Source: UBA6136 sp964386975 (lineage in GTDB: Bacteria; Pseudomonadota; Gammaproteobacteria; Methylococcales; Methylococcaceae). Taken from it: DNA of 64,000 nucleotides. The stretch spans positions 1 to 64,000 of the forward strand of contig CAYLUS010000009.1 in assembly GCA_964386975.1 (NCBI GenBank), written 5' to 3'. A program made the translations under genes and the position numbers. The notes under the pieces are model-generated. The model was not told where the DNA came from. It saw only the letters and a list, made by a program, of their open reading frames with translations, and ran no database searches. The first letter of the stretch is position 1; the number at the start of each line of letters is the position of its first letter. Shown here one piece after another: positions 35,368 to 43,395 of the stretch.

Positions 35368-36291
35368 ATGCTTCATGCCCTGTTCTTTCCGGAAATCCTC
35401 TATGGCCTTACCCTGCTGATCGGGCTTTTGCTGGGCCTCCTTGGCGGCGGTGGCTCCGTTTTGCTGGTTCCGCTGCTGGTGTTCTATGCCGGCATGGACG
35501 CCAAGGATGCAGTGACGCTCGGGCTCATCGCGGTGGGTTCGACCAGCCTTGTAGCAATGCTGGGGTATGCGCGAAGGGGCCTCGTCTGTTGGCACAACGG
35601 AGCGGCTTTTGGTGGCTCAGGAATGCTGGGCGCGTTCCTCGGCGCGCGCGTTGCAGCGCATCTCCCAATGCATCTGGTATTGATCTTTTTCAGCCTGATG
35701 ATGCTTGGAACCGCCCTGCACATGATAGCGAGACAAGCCTCGAGATCGCTTTGCGATGGCCCTCAAAGGCGATGTCCACCCCTCGTGAATTTACCGGCGA
35801 TCGTCCTTGATGGCTTTTTGGTGGGTTTCGTCACCGGCGTCGTCGGTGTAGGTGGCGGTTTTGTGATCGTCCCCGCACTCTCGATTCTCGGGCGTCTTCC
35901 TCTGCCATCAGCCATTGGCACGTCGCTGTTGATTGTCAGCATGAACGCCACAGCAGCGCTTCTCGGTTTCGACTCACCAATCCGACTGCCTATTGAAACC
36001 ACGGGAATCATCGTCCTTACGATGTTGGTCGGCGCTGCCGTGGGCGGACGGCTTTCAAATCGGGTGAAGGTGACGGTGCTGCGCCGTCTGTTCGGACTCT
36101 TGGTGGCTTTCGTCGGCTGCTCGATGCTGTATCGCGAGCTTTCGTGGCAACGTCTCGTGGAAATCCAAACCGTGATCGTCCTTCACCATGAATTCCTGCT
36201 CGGACTCATCAGCGCGTTTGGCGTGATGCTCCTTTACTGGATTCGTGGTCTCTTGCACACCGTGACCGTCAACCGGCAACCGCTGCAGTAA
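35368..36291 (+). CDS. TauE/SafE-family permease, probable sulfite exporter
   Basis: A 307-residue membrane protein with eight or nine hydrophobic segments and the two-fold motif LLGLLGGGGSVLLVPLLVFY and FVTGVVGVGGGFVIVPALSI. It lies directly after the ETHE1 gene, so sulfite is the likely substrate. The extra C-terminal segment (LLGLISAFGVMLLYWIRGLL) is beyond the usual family core. Confidence 0.9.
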   Translation: MLHALFFPEILYGLTLLIGLLLGLLGGGGSVLLVPLLVFYAGMDAKDAVTLGLIAVGSTSLVAMLGYARRGLVCWHNGAAFGGSGMLGAFLGARVAAHLPMHLVLIFFSLMMLGTALHMIARQASRSLCDGPQRRCPPLVNLPAIVLDGFLVGFVTGVVGVGGGFVIVPALSILGRLPLPSAIGTSLLIVSMNATAALLGFDSPIRLPIETTGIIVLTMLVGAAVGGRLSNRVKVTVLRRLFGLLVAFVGCSMLYRELSWQRLVEIQTVIVLHHEFLLGLISAFGVMLLYWIRGLLHTVTVNRQPLQ

Positions 36292-36320
36292 GAGGCGCTT
36301 TAGCCGCCGATGCTCCAGCG

Positions 36321-37238
36321 CTATACCGCCACTTCAGCAGCAAGATGGGGATGAGGGTCGTAGCCGTCCAACTCGAAATCCTCGATTCGGTAACCAAACA
36401 CATCGGCCGGCTGCCGGAGGATCCGAAGGCGTGGCCATGCCCTCGGTTCGCGCGCAATCTGGATGCGTGCCTGTTCCTCGTGGTTGAGGTAGAGGTGCAC
36501 ATCGCCCCCGAACCAAACGATTTCCCCAGGCTCATACCCGCATTGCTGCGCCAAAAGATGGGTCAGGAGCGCAAGGTTGGCAATATTCCAACCAAGACCC
36601 AGGTAGGCATCGGCTGAACGCTGCATTAACGCTGCGGACAAACGGCCCGTGGTCTTTGATACGAAGAACTGGTAGGTCTTGTGGCAGGGTGGCAAGGCCA
36701 TCGCATCGAGATCGGCCACATTCCAGCCCTCGAACAACAAGCGACGGGATGTGGGATTTTGCTTCAGGCCCTCTACCAGCTCTGCGACCTGATCGATCGA
36801 CTTACCATCGTGCCCGGGCCAGTGGCGCCACTGCCATCCGTACACCGGGCCAAGATCACCCCACCGTTCAGCAAACTCCGGGTCATTGAGAATGCGACGT
36901 TCAAAGGCCTCCACCTCGATCGAATCACCCGTGGTTTGGCGATAGGCCTTGAGTGGCCAGTCTGTCCATATGTGCACGTTCTGCGCCAGAAGCTCGCGGA
37001 TATTCCGTCCACCCGAGAGCATCCACAGCATCTCCTTGAAGGCCGTCTTCCAGAAAATGCGCTTGGTCGTAAATACCGGAAATCCCGCGCGTAAATCGAA
37101 GCGAAGGGTGTATCCAAAAAGCGCCCGGGTACCGACACCCGTGCGGTCTGAGCGAACCTCACCCCGCTCCAGAAGATCCTTCAGGAGCTGGAGATATTGG
37201 CCCTCCGGATGATCCACCCCCGCACCATCACTGAGCAT
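36321..37238 (-). CDS. thyA: Thymidylate synthase
   Basis: Converts dUMP and methylene-tetrahydrofolate to dTMP and dihydrofolate. The 305-residue product has the catalytic Cys in ALPPCHKTYQFFV, the RSDRTGVGT loop, QRSADAYLGLGWNIA, and a C-terminus ending ...AAEVAV. It overlaps lgt by 11 bp, the common lgt-thyA arrangement. The presence of folA at 39909 completes the thymidylate cycle. Confidence 0.97.
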   Translation of the reverse strand: MLSDGAGVDHPEGQYLQLLKDLLERGEVRSDRTGVGTRALFGYTLRFDLRAGFPVFTTKRIFWKTAFKEMLWMLSGGRNIRELLAQNVHIWTDWPLKAYRQTTGDSIEVEAFERRILNDPEFAERWGDLGPVYGWQWRHWPGHDGKSIDQVAELVEGLKQNPTSRRLLFEGWNVADLDAMALPPCHKTYQFFVSKTTGRLSAALMQRSADAYLGLGWNIANLALLTHLLAQQCGYEPGEIVWFGGDVHLYLNHEEQARIQIAREPRAWPRLRILRQPADVFGYRIEDFELDGYDPHPHLAAEVAV

Positions 37239-38019
37239 GGTCAGCCCCGCGATAGGCCGCGATCAGAATTCCTGCACCAATCAAGATCATGGGAAGCGAC
37301 AAGACCATTCCCATCGTCAGCCAGCCAAAGGCCAGATAACCGATATGGGCGTCGGGCAGGCGAACAAATTCGACCGCAAATCGGAACAGGCCATAAAGGA
37401 GAAGGAACATACCGCTGACGGCGGATCGCGGGGGGTTTTGTTGCCTGAACCACTGCAGCAGGACAAACAGCACGATGCCCTCCAGAAACGCTTCATAGAG
37501 CTGGGAGGGATGGCGGGGCATGTCGCCACCACTGGGAAATACCATCCCCCAAGGGAGATCCGTCGGCTTGCCCCACAATTCGCCATTGATGAAGTTTCCG
37601 ATCCGCCCGGTAAAAAGTCCCAGCGGCACATAGGGCCCAATAAAGTCGGTCACTTCAGAAAAGCGCGCGCCTGTCTCGCGGTGGAACGCCCACATCCCGC
37701 AGAAGGCGCCCAGCATGCCGCCATGGAACGACATCCCCCCTTCCCAGACCCGAAAGATCAGCCATGGATCCTGGACCCAGGCCGCATAGTTGTAGAAAAG
37801 CACATAGCCGATACGGCCTCCGAACATCAGTCCGACCGCACAATAAAAAACAAGATCTTCAATTTGCGTCGCGGTCCAGGGGAAACCCGGCTCTGATGCC
37901 CGCCGCCGCGTCAGGTACCAGGCCGCCCCAATACCAACAAGATACATCAGGCCATACCAATGAACCTTCAAGGGTCCAAGCGTAAAAGCAACGGGATCAA
38001 TATGAGGATAGGCAATCAT
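37228..38019 (-). CDS. lgt: Prolipoprotein diacylglyceryl transferase
   Basis: Inner-membrane enzyme attaching diacylglycerol to lipobox cysteines. The 263-residue product has the N-terminal LKVHWYGLMYLVG, the HGGMLGAF segment and the signature GRIGNFINGELWGKPTD. Several lipoproteins in this window (LolB, the TPR protein, the small ones) would be substrates. It is upstream of and overlaps thyA. Confidence 0.97.
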   Translation of the reverse strand: MIAYPHIDPVAFTLGPLKVHWYGLMYLVGIGAAWYLTRRRASEPGFPWTATQIEDLVFYCAVGLMFGGRIGYVLFYNYAAWVQDPWLIFRVWEGGMSFHGGMLGAFCGMWAFHRETGARFSEVTDFIGPYVPLGLFTGRIGNFINGELWGKPTDLPWGMVFPSGGDMPRHPSQLYEAFLEGIVLFVLLQWFRQQNPPRSAVSGMFLLLYGLFRFAVEFVRLPDAHIGYLAFGWLTMGMVLSLPMILIGAGILIAAYRGADHAQ

Positions 38020-38102
38020 GAATGGGTGTCTTCGCTGGGAGTGACGGAGCTAAAGGAGGTAATCATCGAATCTGGTCGACAGTCCGTTTATGATAGAGGA
38101 GG

Positions 38103-38124
38103 GGCCGGTAGCATGCTACCGGCC
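38103..38124. promoter_or_regulatory. Perfect 22-bp palindrome before the DUF2058 gene
   Basis: GGCCGGTAGCA is followed directly by its exact reverse complement. It lies 58-80 bp before the ATG of the DUF2058 gene and just after a TATGAT (38089-38094) that could be its -10 box. The lgt start (38019) is on the other side. A position at the transcription start suggests an operator; without a loop it is not a good hairpin. Confidence 0.5.
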
Positions 38125-38182
38125 AACCCACGCCGGGACGTGATGCATGGCGTGGACGCCCAATCTCAGGAGAAACGACCCT

Positions 38183-38719
38183 ATGGCAGGCCTTAAAGAC
38201 CAACTCTTGAAGTCAGGTCTTGTGAATGAAAAACAACTGAAGAAAGCCATTAAGGAGCAAGGAAAGCAAAACCGCTCTGCCCCGCGCAAGGACCCACTTG
38301 CCACCCAGGACAGTTACCTTGAGGCCCAAAAAGAGAAGCAGGCCCGTGATCGGGACCTGAATCGCCAACGTTTACAAAATCAGCAACTCAAGGCGCTGCG
38401 TGCGGAGGCGGCGCAATTGATCGATGCCCATCGGCTCACCGAGACGCAGGGCGATGTGGTTTTCAATCTCAATGATGCGGGCAGGATCAAGCGGCTGCAT
38501 ATCTCAGAGGCGCTAAAAACTCATCTGGTGAAGGGCTCGATTGGCATCGTCCGGCTGGAGGGTCCCTATCACTTTGTTCCACGTGAAACCATCGTGCGGA
38601 TCCAGCAACGCTGCCCCGAGGCCATCATCCTTTTGAATGACCTCGAGTCTGATGGATCGAGCGTGGTCACGGAAGATCCATACGCTCAGTTTGTCATCCC
38701 CGATGACCTGACTTGGTAA
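38183..38719 (+). CDS. DUF2058 family protein (YaiL-like)
   Basis: A 178-residue protein starting MAGLKDQLLKSGLVNEKQLKK, followed by a highly charged coiled-coil stretch (residues ~25-75) rich in Lys, Gln and Arg, then the conserved globular part with VVFNLNDAGRIKRLHIS. This matches the DUF2058 nucleoprotein-like family. Its molecular function is unknown. The ATG at 38183 has AGGAG eight to ten bases upstream. A parS-like site lies inside its coding sequence. Confidence 0.9.
   Translation: MAGLKDQLLKSGLVNEKQLKKAIKEQGKQNRSAPRKDPLATQDSYLEAQKEKQARDRDLNRQRLQNQQLKALRAEAAQLIDAHRLTETQGDVVFNLNDAGRIKRLHISEALKTHLVKGSIGIVRLEGPYHFVPRETIVRIQQRCPEAIILLNDLESDGSSVVTEDPYAQFVIPDDLTW
38575..38590. promoter_or_regulatory. 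parS-like centromere site, copy 1
   Basis: TGTTCCACGTGAAACC matches the ParB-binding consensus TGTTNCACGTGNAACA at 15 of 16 positions, differing only in the last base. It sits inside the DUF2058 coding sequence, about 9.5 kb from dnaA. ParB sites commonly lie in genes near the replication origin. A second copy is at 41941. Confidence 0.75.
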
Positions 38720-38743
38720 TTTCCCCCTATACGATATTCAGGC

Positions 38744-39904
38744 ATGACCAAAACCCTTTTTTCGCCTTATGAGGTGGGCCCCTTTCCGGTTCGGAATCGA
38801 ATCGTCATGGCGCCACTGACCCGCTCACGGAGCCTCCAGCCCGGCAACTATCCCGGACGAATGAATGCGTTTTATTACGCCCAGCGCTCCGGCGCAGGCC
38901 TGATCATCACCGAAGCGACACAGATCACGCAGACCGGTCAAGGCTATCTCTGGACGCCCGGCATCCATTCCTCCGAACAAATCGAGGGCTGGCGGCTTGT
39001 GGCAGAGGCGGTGCATGATGCCGGCGGCATCTTGTTTATGCAACTTTGGCATGTGGGCCGGATTTCCCACCGTTTTTTTCAGCCTGACGGCGCTCATCCC
39101 GTCGCACCCTCGGCCATTGCAGCAAAAGGAGAGGTGATGATCCTTGGCGCCGATGGTGCGCCCGCATTCGTGCCGCTGGAAACGCCCAGAGCCCTCGAAG
39201 AGGCGGAAATTCCAAGGCTCATTCAGGATTATGTGCAGGGCGCCAGAAATGCATTATGCGCGGGCCTTGACGGCGTTGAGGTTCATGCAGCGAATGGTTA
39301 TCTGATCGACCAATTTCTGTGCAGCGAATCCAACCATCGAACGGATCGCTACGGCGGATCGATCGAAAACCGATGCCGGCTGCTTCTCGAAATCATCGAC
39401 CAACTGGCTACGCAGATGAGCTCAACACGAATCGGGGTCCGACTCTCGCCACTGGGAACATTCAACGATATGAACGACCTGGATCCAGAGGGCCTGTTTG
39501 CCTACCTTGCAACTGCATTGAGTCCGCTGGATCTGGCCTATGTTCATCTGGTCGACCCCACCTACGGCGGCCATACGCCCCTCACCGCGCCCGACCCGCG
39601 GGGGGCTAGGCTCGTGGAGGCCTTTCGCTCACGCTACCGTGGCCGCTTGATTCTATGCGGCAATTACAGCCTGGAACGGGCACACGCCGCGATCTCAGAA
39701 GATCGTGCGGACATGATCGCCTTTGGCAAGGCCTTTATCGCCAATCCCGACCTGGCTGAACGTTTTCGTGAGAACGCAGCCCTTAATGAGGCAGATCCTG
39801 CGACATTCTATGGCGGGGGGGCCCAAGGCTATGTGGATTATCCAACGCTTGCGCAGGAGCGAGGCGAGGAAGGCCTTCCCGACTTTTCCGTGCTTGAGAC
39901 ATGA
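38744..39904 (+). CDS. Old Yellow Enzyme family NADH:flavin oxidoreductase
   Basis: A 386-residue FMN enzyme of the NemA/xenobiotic reductase group. It reduces activated C=C bonds such as maleimides and enones, and sometimes nitrate esters. Diagnostic segments are RIVMAPLTRSRS, LWHVGRISH, the HxANGYLIDQFL region and SNHRTDRYGGSIENR. The C-terminal phosphate site reads DMIAFGKAFIANPDL. folA starts 4 bp after its stop, so the two may share a transcript. Confidence 0.93.
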   Translation: MTKTLFSPYEVGPFPVRNRIVMAPLTRSRSLQPGNYPGRMNAFYYAQRSGAGLIITEATQITQTGQGYLWTPGIHSSEQIEGWRLVAEAVHDAGGILFMQLWHVGRISHRFFQPDGAHPVAPSAIAAKGEVMILGADGAPAFVPLETPRALEEAEIPRLIQDYVQGARNALCAGLDGVEVHAANGYLIDQFLCSESNHRTDRYGGSIENRCRLLLEIIDQLATQMSSTRIGVRLSPLGTFNDMNDLDPEGLFAYLATALSPLDLAYVHLVDPTYGGHTPLTAPDPRGARLVEAFRSRYRGRLILCGNYSLERAHAAISEDRADMIAFGKAFIANPDLAERFRENAALNEADPATFYGGGAQGYVDYPTLAQERGEEGLPDFSVLET

Positions 39905-39908
39905 TCCC

Positions 39909-40424
39909 GTGAGAGTCGCGCTGATCGTAGCCATGGGAATCAATCGGGTGATTGGCATCGACAATCACATGCCCTGGCATCTCCCGGAGGACCTGAAGCG
40001 ATTTCGTGCACTTACCTTTGGTCACCCCGTACTGATGGGGCGGCGAACACATGAATCCATCGGGCGACCACTACCGGGTCGAAAAAACATCGTGCTGAGT
40101 CGAACGCCTGACTACCGAGCGAAAGGCTGTGAGATTGCGCACTCACTGGAGGAGGCCAAAGCCCTTGCCTGCTCCAGTGATGACACCCTGTTTGTGATTG
40201 GCGGCTCTGAGCTCTATCGACTTTGTTTGCCCGAGGCCAGCCACTTATTCCTGACCCAGATTCATCAGTCGTTTGAGGGAGATACGTATTTCCCGGCCTG
40301 GGATCCTGCGGATTGGGTGGAACGGTCGCGGGAAGATCTGCAGCACCTGGATGGCCAAAATCGGTTTGACTACAGCTTCATTTCCTACGAACGTATCGGC
40401 GCGATGACCCGCTCAACCGGTTGA
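39909..40424 (+). CDS. folA: Dihydrofolate reductase
   Basis: NADPH-dependent reduction of dihydrofolate. The 171-residue product starts at GTG 39909 with RVALIVAMGINRVIGIDNHM, followed by PWHLPEDLKRFR with the acidic substrate-binding residue, GRRTHESIGRPLPGRKNIVL, and FVIGGSELY. A longer frame starting inside the upstream gene is unnecessary. The 3' end overlaps moaC, which is convergent, by 12 bp. This is a true folate DHFR rather than a dihydromethanopterin reductase by its motifs. Confidence 0.95.
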   Translation: MRVALIVAMGINRVIGIDNHMPWHLPEDLKRFRALTFGHPVLMGRRTHESIGRPLPGRKNIVLSRTPDYRAKGCEIAHSLEEAKALACSSDDTLFVIGGSELYRLCLPEASHLFLTQIHQSFEGDTYFPAWDPADWVERSREDLQHLDGQNRFDYSFISYERIGAMTRSTG

Positions 40425-40919
40425 GTCGGCTCTGCGCCAGTGCCCTGATCGGCCACCGCTCTTTTCAAGCAGGCGAATGCCGCTCATCGTCATCGAACGA
40501 TCGACGGCCTTGAGCATGTCATAGAGAGTCAGCAGGGTGACCTGAACCGCGCACAAGGCCTCCATTTCAACACCGGTTTGACCCGAAGTCTTCGCTGTCG
40601 CAATACAACGGACACCCTCGGCAAGAATTTCAAACTCAATAGCAACATGAGAAAGGGGCAGCGGATGACAGAGCGGGATCAAATCCGCTGTCTTTTTTGC
40701 GGCCATGATCCCTGCCAATCGTGCGACCCCGAGCACATCCCCTTTTTGTGTGTGGCCCGCCTGAAGATGTGCCAAGGTATCGGCTGCCATCTCAATGATT
40801 CCCTCGGCCAGGGCGACCCTCTCCGTAACCGTCTTGTGGCCCACATCCACCATATGCGCGTCCCCCTTCTCTGAAAAGTGGGTCAGACTGCTGGACAATT
40901 TCTGCTCATTCTCTGGCAT
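40413..40919 (-). CDS. moaC: Cyclic pyranopterin monophosphate synthase
   Basis: Completes conversion of GTP to cyclic pyranopterin monophosphate in molybdenum-cofactor synthesis, with MoaA. The 168-residue product has LCHPLPLSHV, SGQTGVEMEALCAV and MLKAVDRSMTMSGIRLLEKSGG, with the catalytic Asp and Lys region. pyrD ends 1 bp before its ATG, so the two are co-transcribed. No moaA is visible. Molybdenum cofactor would serve formate dehydrogenase in a C1-oxidising cell. Confidence 0.95.
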   Translation of the reverse strand: MPENEQKLSSSLTHFSEKGDAHMVDVGHKTVTERVALAEGIIEMAADTLAHLQAGHTQKGDVLGVARLAGIMAAKKTADLIPLCHPLPLSHVAIEFEILAEGVRCIATAKTSGQTGVEMEALCAVQVTLLTLYDMLKAVDRSMTMSGIRLLEKSGGRSGHWRRADSTG

Positions 40920-40920
40920 G

Positions 40921-41934
40921 TCAAAGCCCCTCCACCAGTTCCTTTATCAGGCGCGGCCCCCGATAAATCAGGCCCGAGTAGACCTGTACCATGCTGGCGC
41001 CCGCATCGAGCTTCCGTTGCGCATCATCCCGGCTGAAGATCCCGCCACAGGCAATAATCGGCAACCGGCCATTCACTTGTTTTGCAAGCGCCTCAACGAT
41101 GGCCGTCGAGCGCGCATAGACAGGCCGTCCGCTGAGCCCCCCGCTTTCATTTCCGTTGACACAATGCTCAACGCCCGCGCGACTTAAGGTGGTATTAGTC
41201 GCGATCACGGCATCAAAACCATGACGTTTCAGACTGTCTGCCATTTGCTCCAGTCCCTCCTGATCCAGATCCGGTGCGATCTTGACGGCGATCGGGACCC
41301 TGCGCTGGGTGCTGTTCAGCAAATTTTTGCGCTCCAGAGCCAATCCCGCGAGCAGTGTTTCCAGCGAGTCCCCTGACTGCAGGGAACGCAAACCCGGGGT
41401 ATTGGGTGATGAAATGTTGATGGTCACATAATCTGCGACCGCATATACCTTGCGCAGACAGGCCTGGTAGTCCTCCAGCGCCGCCTCGACGGGGGTATCT
41501 TTATTTTTTCCGATATTGATCCCGAGGATCCCACGATAAGAGGAAGCCGCAACACGCGCCAGCAGGGTATCCACCCCCGCGTTGTTAAACCCCATCCGAT
41601 TGATGATTCCCTCGGCCTCCAGCACCCGAAACAAGCGCGGCATCGGATTGCCGGGTTGCGCCTTTGGGGTCACAGTACCCACCTCAAGTGCACCAAAGCC
41701 GAGGGCTGCCAATCCGGACATGCACGCACCGTCTTTATCAAGACCCGCCGCCAAGCCAACCGGATTCGGAAAACGCAAACCCATCAGCTCCACACTCCGC
41801 CCCTCGGACGTGTGATGTAATGGATTCAATGGCCCTAATCGAGACGCCAGCTCCAGACTTTTGAGCGTCACATTGTGAGCCGTCTCTGGGTCCAGCCTGA
41901 ACAATAGGGGTCTCAGCAGCGTGTAAAGATCCAT
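40921..41934 (-). CDS. pyrD: Dihydroorotate dehydrogenase, class 2 (quinone)
   Basis: Membrane-associated flavoenzyme that oxidises dihydroorotate to orotate in pyrimidine synthesis. The 337-residue product has the N-terminal membrane-binding helices, FPNPVGLAAGLDKDG, ITINISSPNTPGLR-type segment (YVTINISSPNTPGL), and the C-terminal FMN site IACGGIFSRDDAQ. The catalytic Ser is in the NISSPNTPG loop. A parS-like site fills the gap to mfnB. Confidence 0.96.
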   Translation of the reverse strand: MDLYTLLRPLLFRLDPETAHNVTLKSLELASRLGPLNPLHHTSEGRSVELMGLRFPNPVGLAAGLDKDGACMSGLAALGFGALEVGTVTPKAQPGNPMPRLFRVLEAEGIINRMGFNNAGVDTLLARVAASSYRGILGINIGKNKDTPVEAALEDYQACLRKVYAVADYVTINISSPNTPGLRSLQSGDSLETLLAGLALERKNLLNSTQRRVPIAVKIAPDLDQEGLEQMADSLKRHGFDAVIATNTTLSRAGVEHCVNGNESGGLSGRPVYARSTAIVEALAKQVNGRLPIIACGGIFSRDDAQRKLDAGASMVQVYSGLIYRGPRLIKELVEGL

Positions 41935-41940
41935 GATGAA

Positions 41941-41956
41941 GGTTCCACGTGAAACA
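41941..41956. promoter_or_regulatory. parS-like centromere site, copy 2
   Basis: GGTTCCACGTGAAACA matches TGTTNCACGTGNAACA at 15 of 16 positions. On the minus strand it reads TGTTTCACGTGGAACC, so it shares the terminal AACC variation seen in copy 1. It lies in the 36-bp gap between pyrD and the mfnB-like gene, about 6 kb from dnaA. Confidence 0.75.
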
Positions 41957-41970
41957 AGAGCGGGGGTATC

Positions 41971-42648
41971 TTAGCCCGCACGCACCGATCGAATGACCGC
42001 GGCGACCTGGGCTGCGGAGATGGAGGAGCCTCTTCCATGCTTGCAAAGCGCGCCGCGAAAACCAAGATAACTCGGTTTCAGGGGAAGAAGGAGAGGGATA
42101 TCTGCTGCCTGAAGGGAGCCGGCAAGCCCCGTCATCAAGCCAGAGTCGCGGGCAATCTGAATAAATTCCGCAAGAAACGCGCGCGACACATGATCCGTCA
42201 AGGAACCACGCACCTTGTCTGCCGTATCGAGCATGATTCCTGAAAAACCACTCGCAGCAAACCGAGGAACCCAGTCAAGGTCCGGCGCCGCCTGATCTGC
42301 CAACAGAACAGCTATCAAGGATACGCTTCCAGCGACCGAGGCTTCCAAGCGAGAGAGAATATCCGGCCAATCACCATCGGGAAAAAAACCGATCTTGACA
42401 TGGTGAACACCCAATTGCAGGGTCGCCCGCGCACTGGCCTCAATCAGATCGGCCTGCATGGGGAGATCACCCAAGGTTGCGCTGATGCAGGCGTTAGGAT
42501 GCGCGGCAACAATCTCAGTGATGAGATCGGGGGCCAAAGCCCCCAAGGCTCCCCGAGTCGGGTCCTTCAAATCCAGAATGTCGACCCCAAGAGAGACCAG
42601 CAAATCCGCTTCAGCCCGGCATTTAACGCTTCCAAGAATGCCAGTCAT
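41971..42648 (-). CDS. mfnB: (5-formylfuran-3-yl)methyl phosphate synthase homologue (MfnB)
   Basis: In methanogens MfnB condenses two glyceraldehyde 3-phosphates into the furan of methanofuran. The 225-residue product is a TIM-barrel protein with LGVDILDLKDPTRGALGAL (Schiff-base Lys region), VKIGFF and the C-terminal LGFRGALCKHGRGSSIS. Homologues (DUF556, the orf22-type gene of methylotrophs) occur in bacteria that make methylofuran or use H4MPT. The ATG at 42648 overlaps the DUF447 stop as ATGA. It lies 13 kb from the main C1 cofactor cluster. Confidence 0.9.
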   Translation of the reverse strand: MTGILGSVKCRAEADLLVSLGVDILDLKDPTRGALGALAPDLITEIVAAHPNACISATLGDLPMQADLIEASARATLQLGVHHVKIGFFPDGDWPDILSRLEASVAGSVSLIAVLLADQAAPDLDWVPRFAASGFSGIMLDTADKVRGSLTDHVSRAFLAEFIQIARDSGLMTGLAGSLQAADIPLLLPLKPSYLGFRGALCKHGRGSSISAAQVAAVIRSVRAG

Positions 42649-43217
42649 GATGAAGCATCCAGGAAGCCAATAATCTTGTCCTCCAGCCACCCCCAGGCTT
42701 CTCTTTCTCGAGGACCCGCTGTCTTGTGGAATCCGATCGCCAGATAGTCCATTTCAGAGCGCACCTTCTCGGCTGGCAGCATGGCAAGACGACTGGCAAG
42801 GATGGCCAACTCAATCACAGCAAACTGGGCGCGATTGAACCCTCTGAAAGGGGCGTGTGATTGCTCAAAAGCCACCGCGCACTCTAGGCGCGGCCGAAGC
42901 TCATGATCCGCATGGCCGACTACAAGGACTTCCTGATGGGCCAATGCGGATTCAAGCCGCCAGAATCCGGGCCGCGACCCCTCGACCAAAGGCCAGTCCC
43001 GCCGGCCGGTAATACATCCGGCAAACACGCGGACATCGTCCGTGAAGTTGATGACGGCACTGCGGGTTTCAAGAAGATTGTCGAGTGTTCTCGATGGCTT
43101 AAACGGGAGAATCAACAAGCCCTCGTCGGACACATGCACGCCCATCGGCGCCAGGTGAACCGACGGGTCATTCGCCGACCAACTACTGACAATGACCTCG
43201 AGAATCATCACGGACAC
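42645..43217 (-). CDS. DUF447 family flavin-reductase-like protein linked to C1 transfer
   Basis: A 190-residue protein with a split-barrel, FMN-binding-like layout: LAPMGVHVSDEGLLILPFKPS resembles the family's N-terminal strand pattern, and MDYLAIGFHKTAGPREREAW the C-terminal helical part. DUF447 genes are found almost only with H4MPT/methanofuran pathway genes in archaea and methylotrophs. The role is not established; reduction of a pterin or furan intermediate is a guess. It is coupled to mfnB. Confidence 0.82.
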   Translation of the reverse strand: MSVMILEVIVSSWSANDPSVHLAPMGVHVSDEGLLILPFKPSRTLDNLLETRSAVINFTDDVRVFAGCITGRRDWPLVEGSRPGFWRLESALAHQEVLVVGHADHELRPRLECAVAFEQSHAPFRGFNRAQFAVIELAILASRLAMLPAEKVRSEMDYLAIGFHKTAGPREREAWGWLEDKIIGFLDASS

Positions 43218-43395
43218 CTGAAGAAGATCATCTCAACTTCTGCGCTGCATGGTCAGACAGGGCATTGGGGATGAGAAAGGTACAAGATCTGCGTTTAGCC
43301 GCACCCTGGGATAAATCCATAAGACGGCGGCCCGTCGTGACATCCGCTGAAACCCGCTTCCCGTCCGGGGAGCCACCCGGCCTCAGCAGGCCGAA

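Noticed and set aside
39909..40424. folA as a dihydromethanopterin reductase
   Set aside because: Motifs such as PWHLPEDLKRFR and GRRTHESIGRPLPGR are those of bacterial folate DHFR, and it sits close to thyA rather than in the H4MPT cluster.
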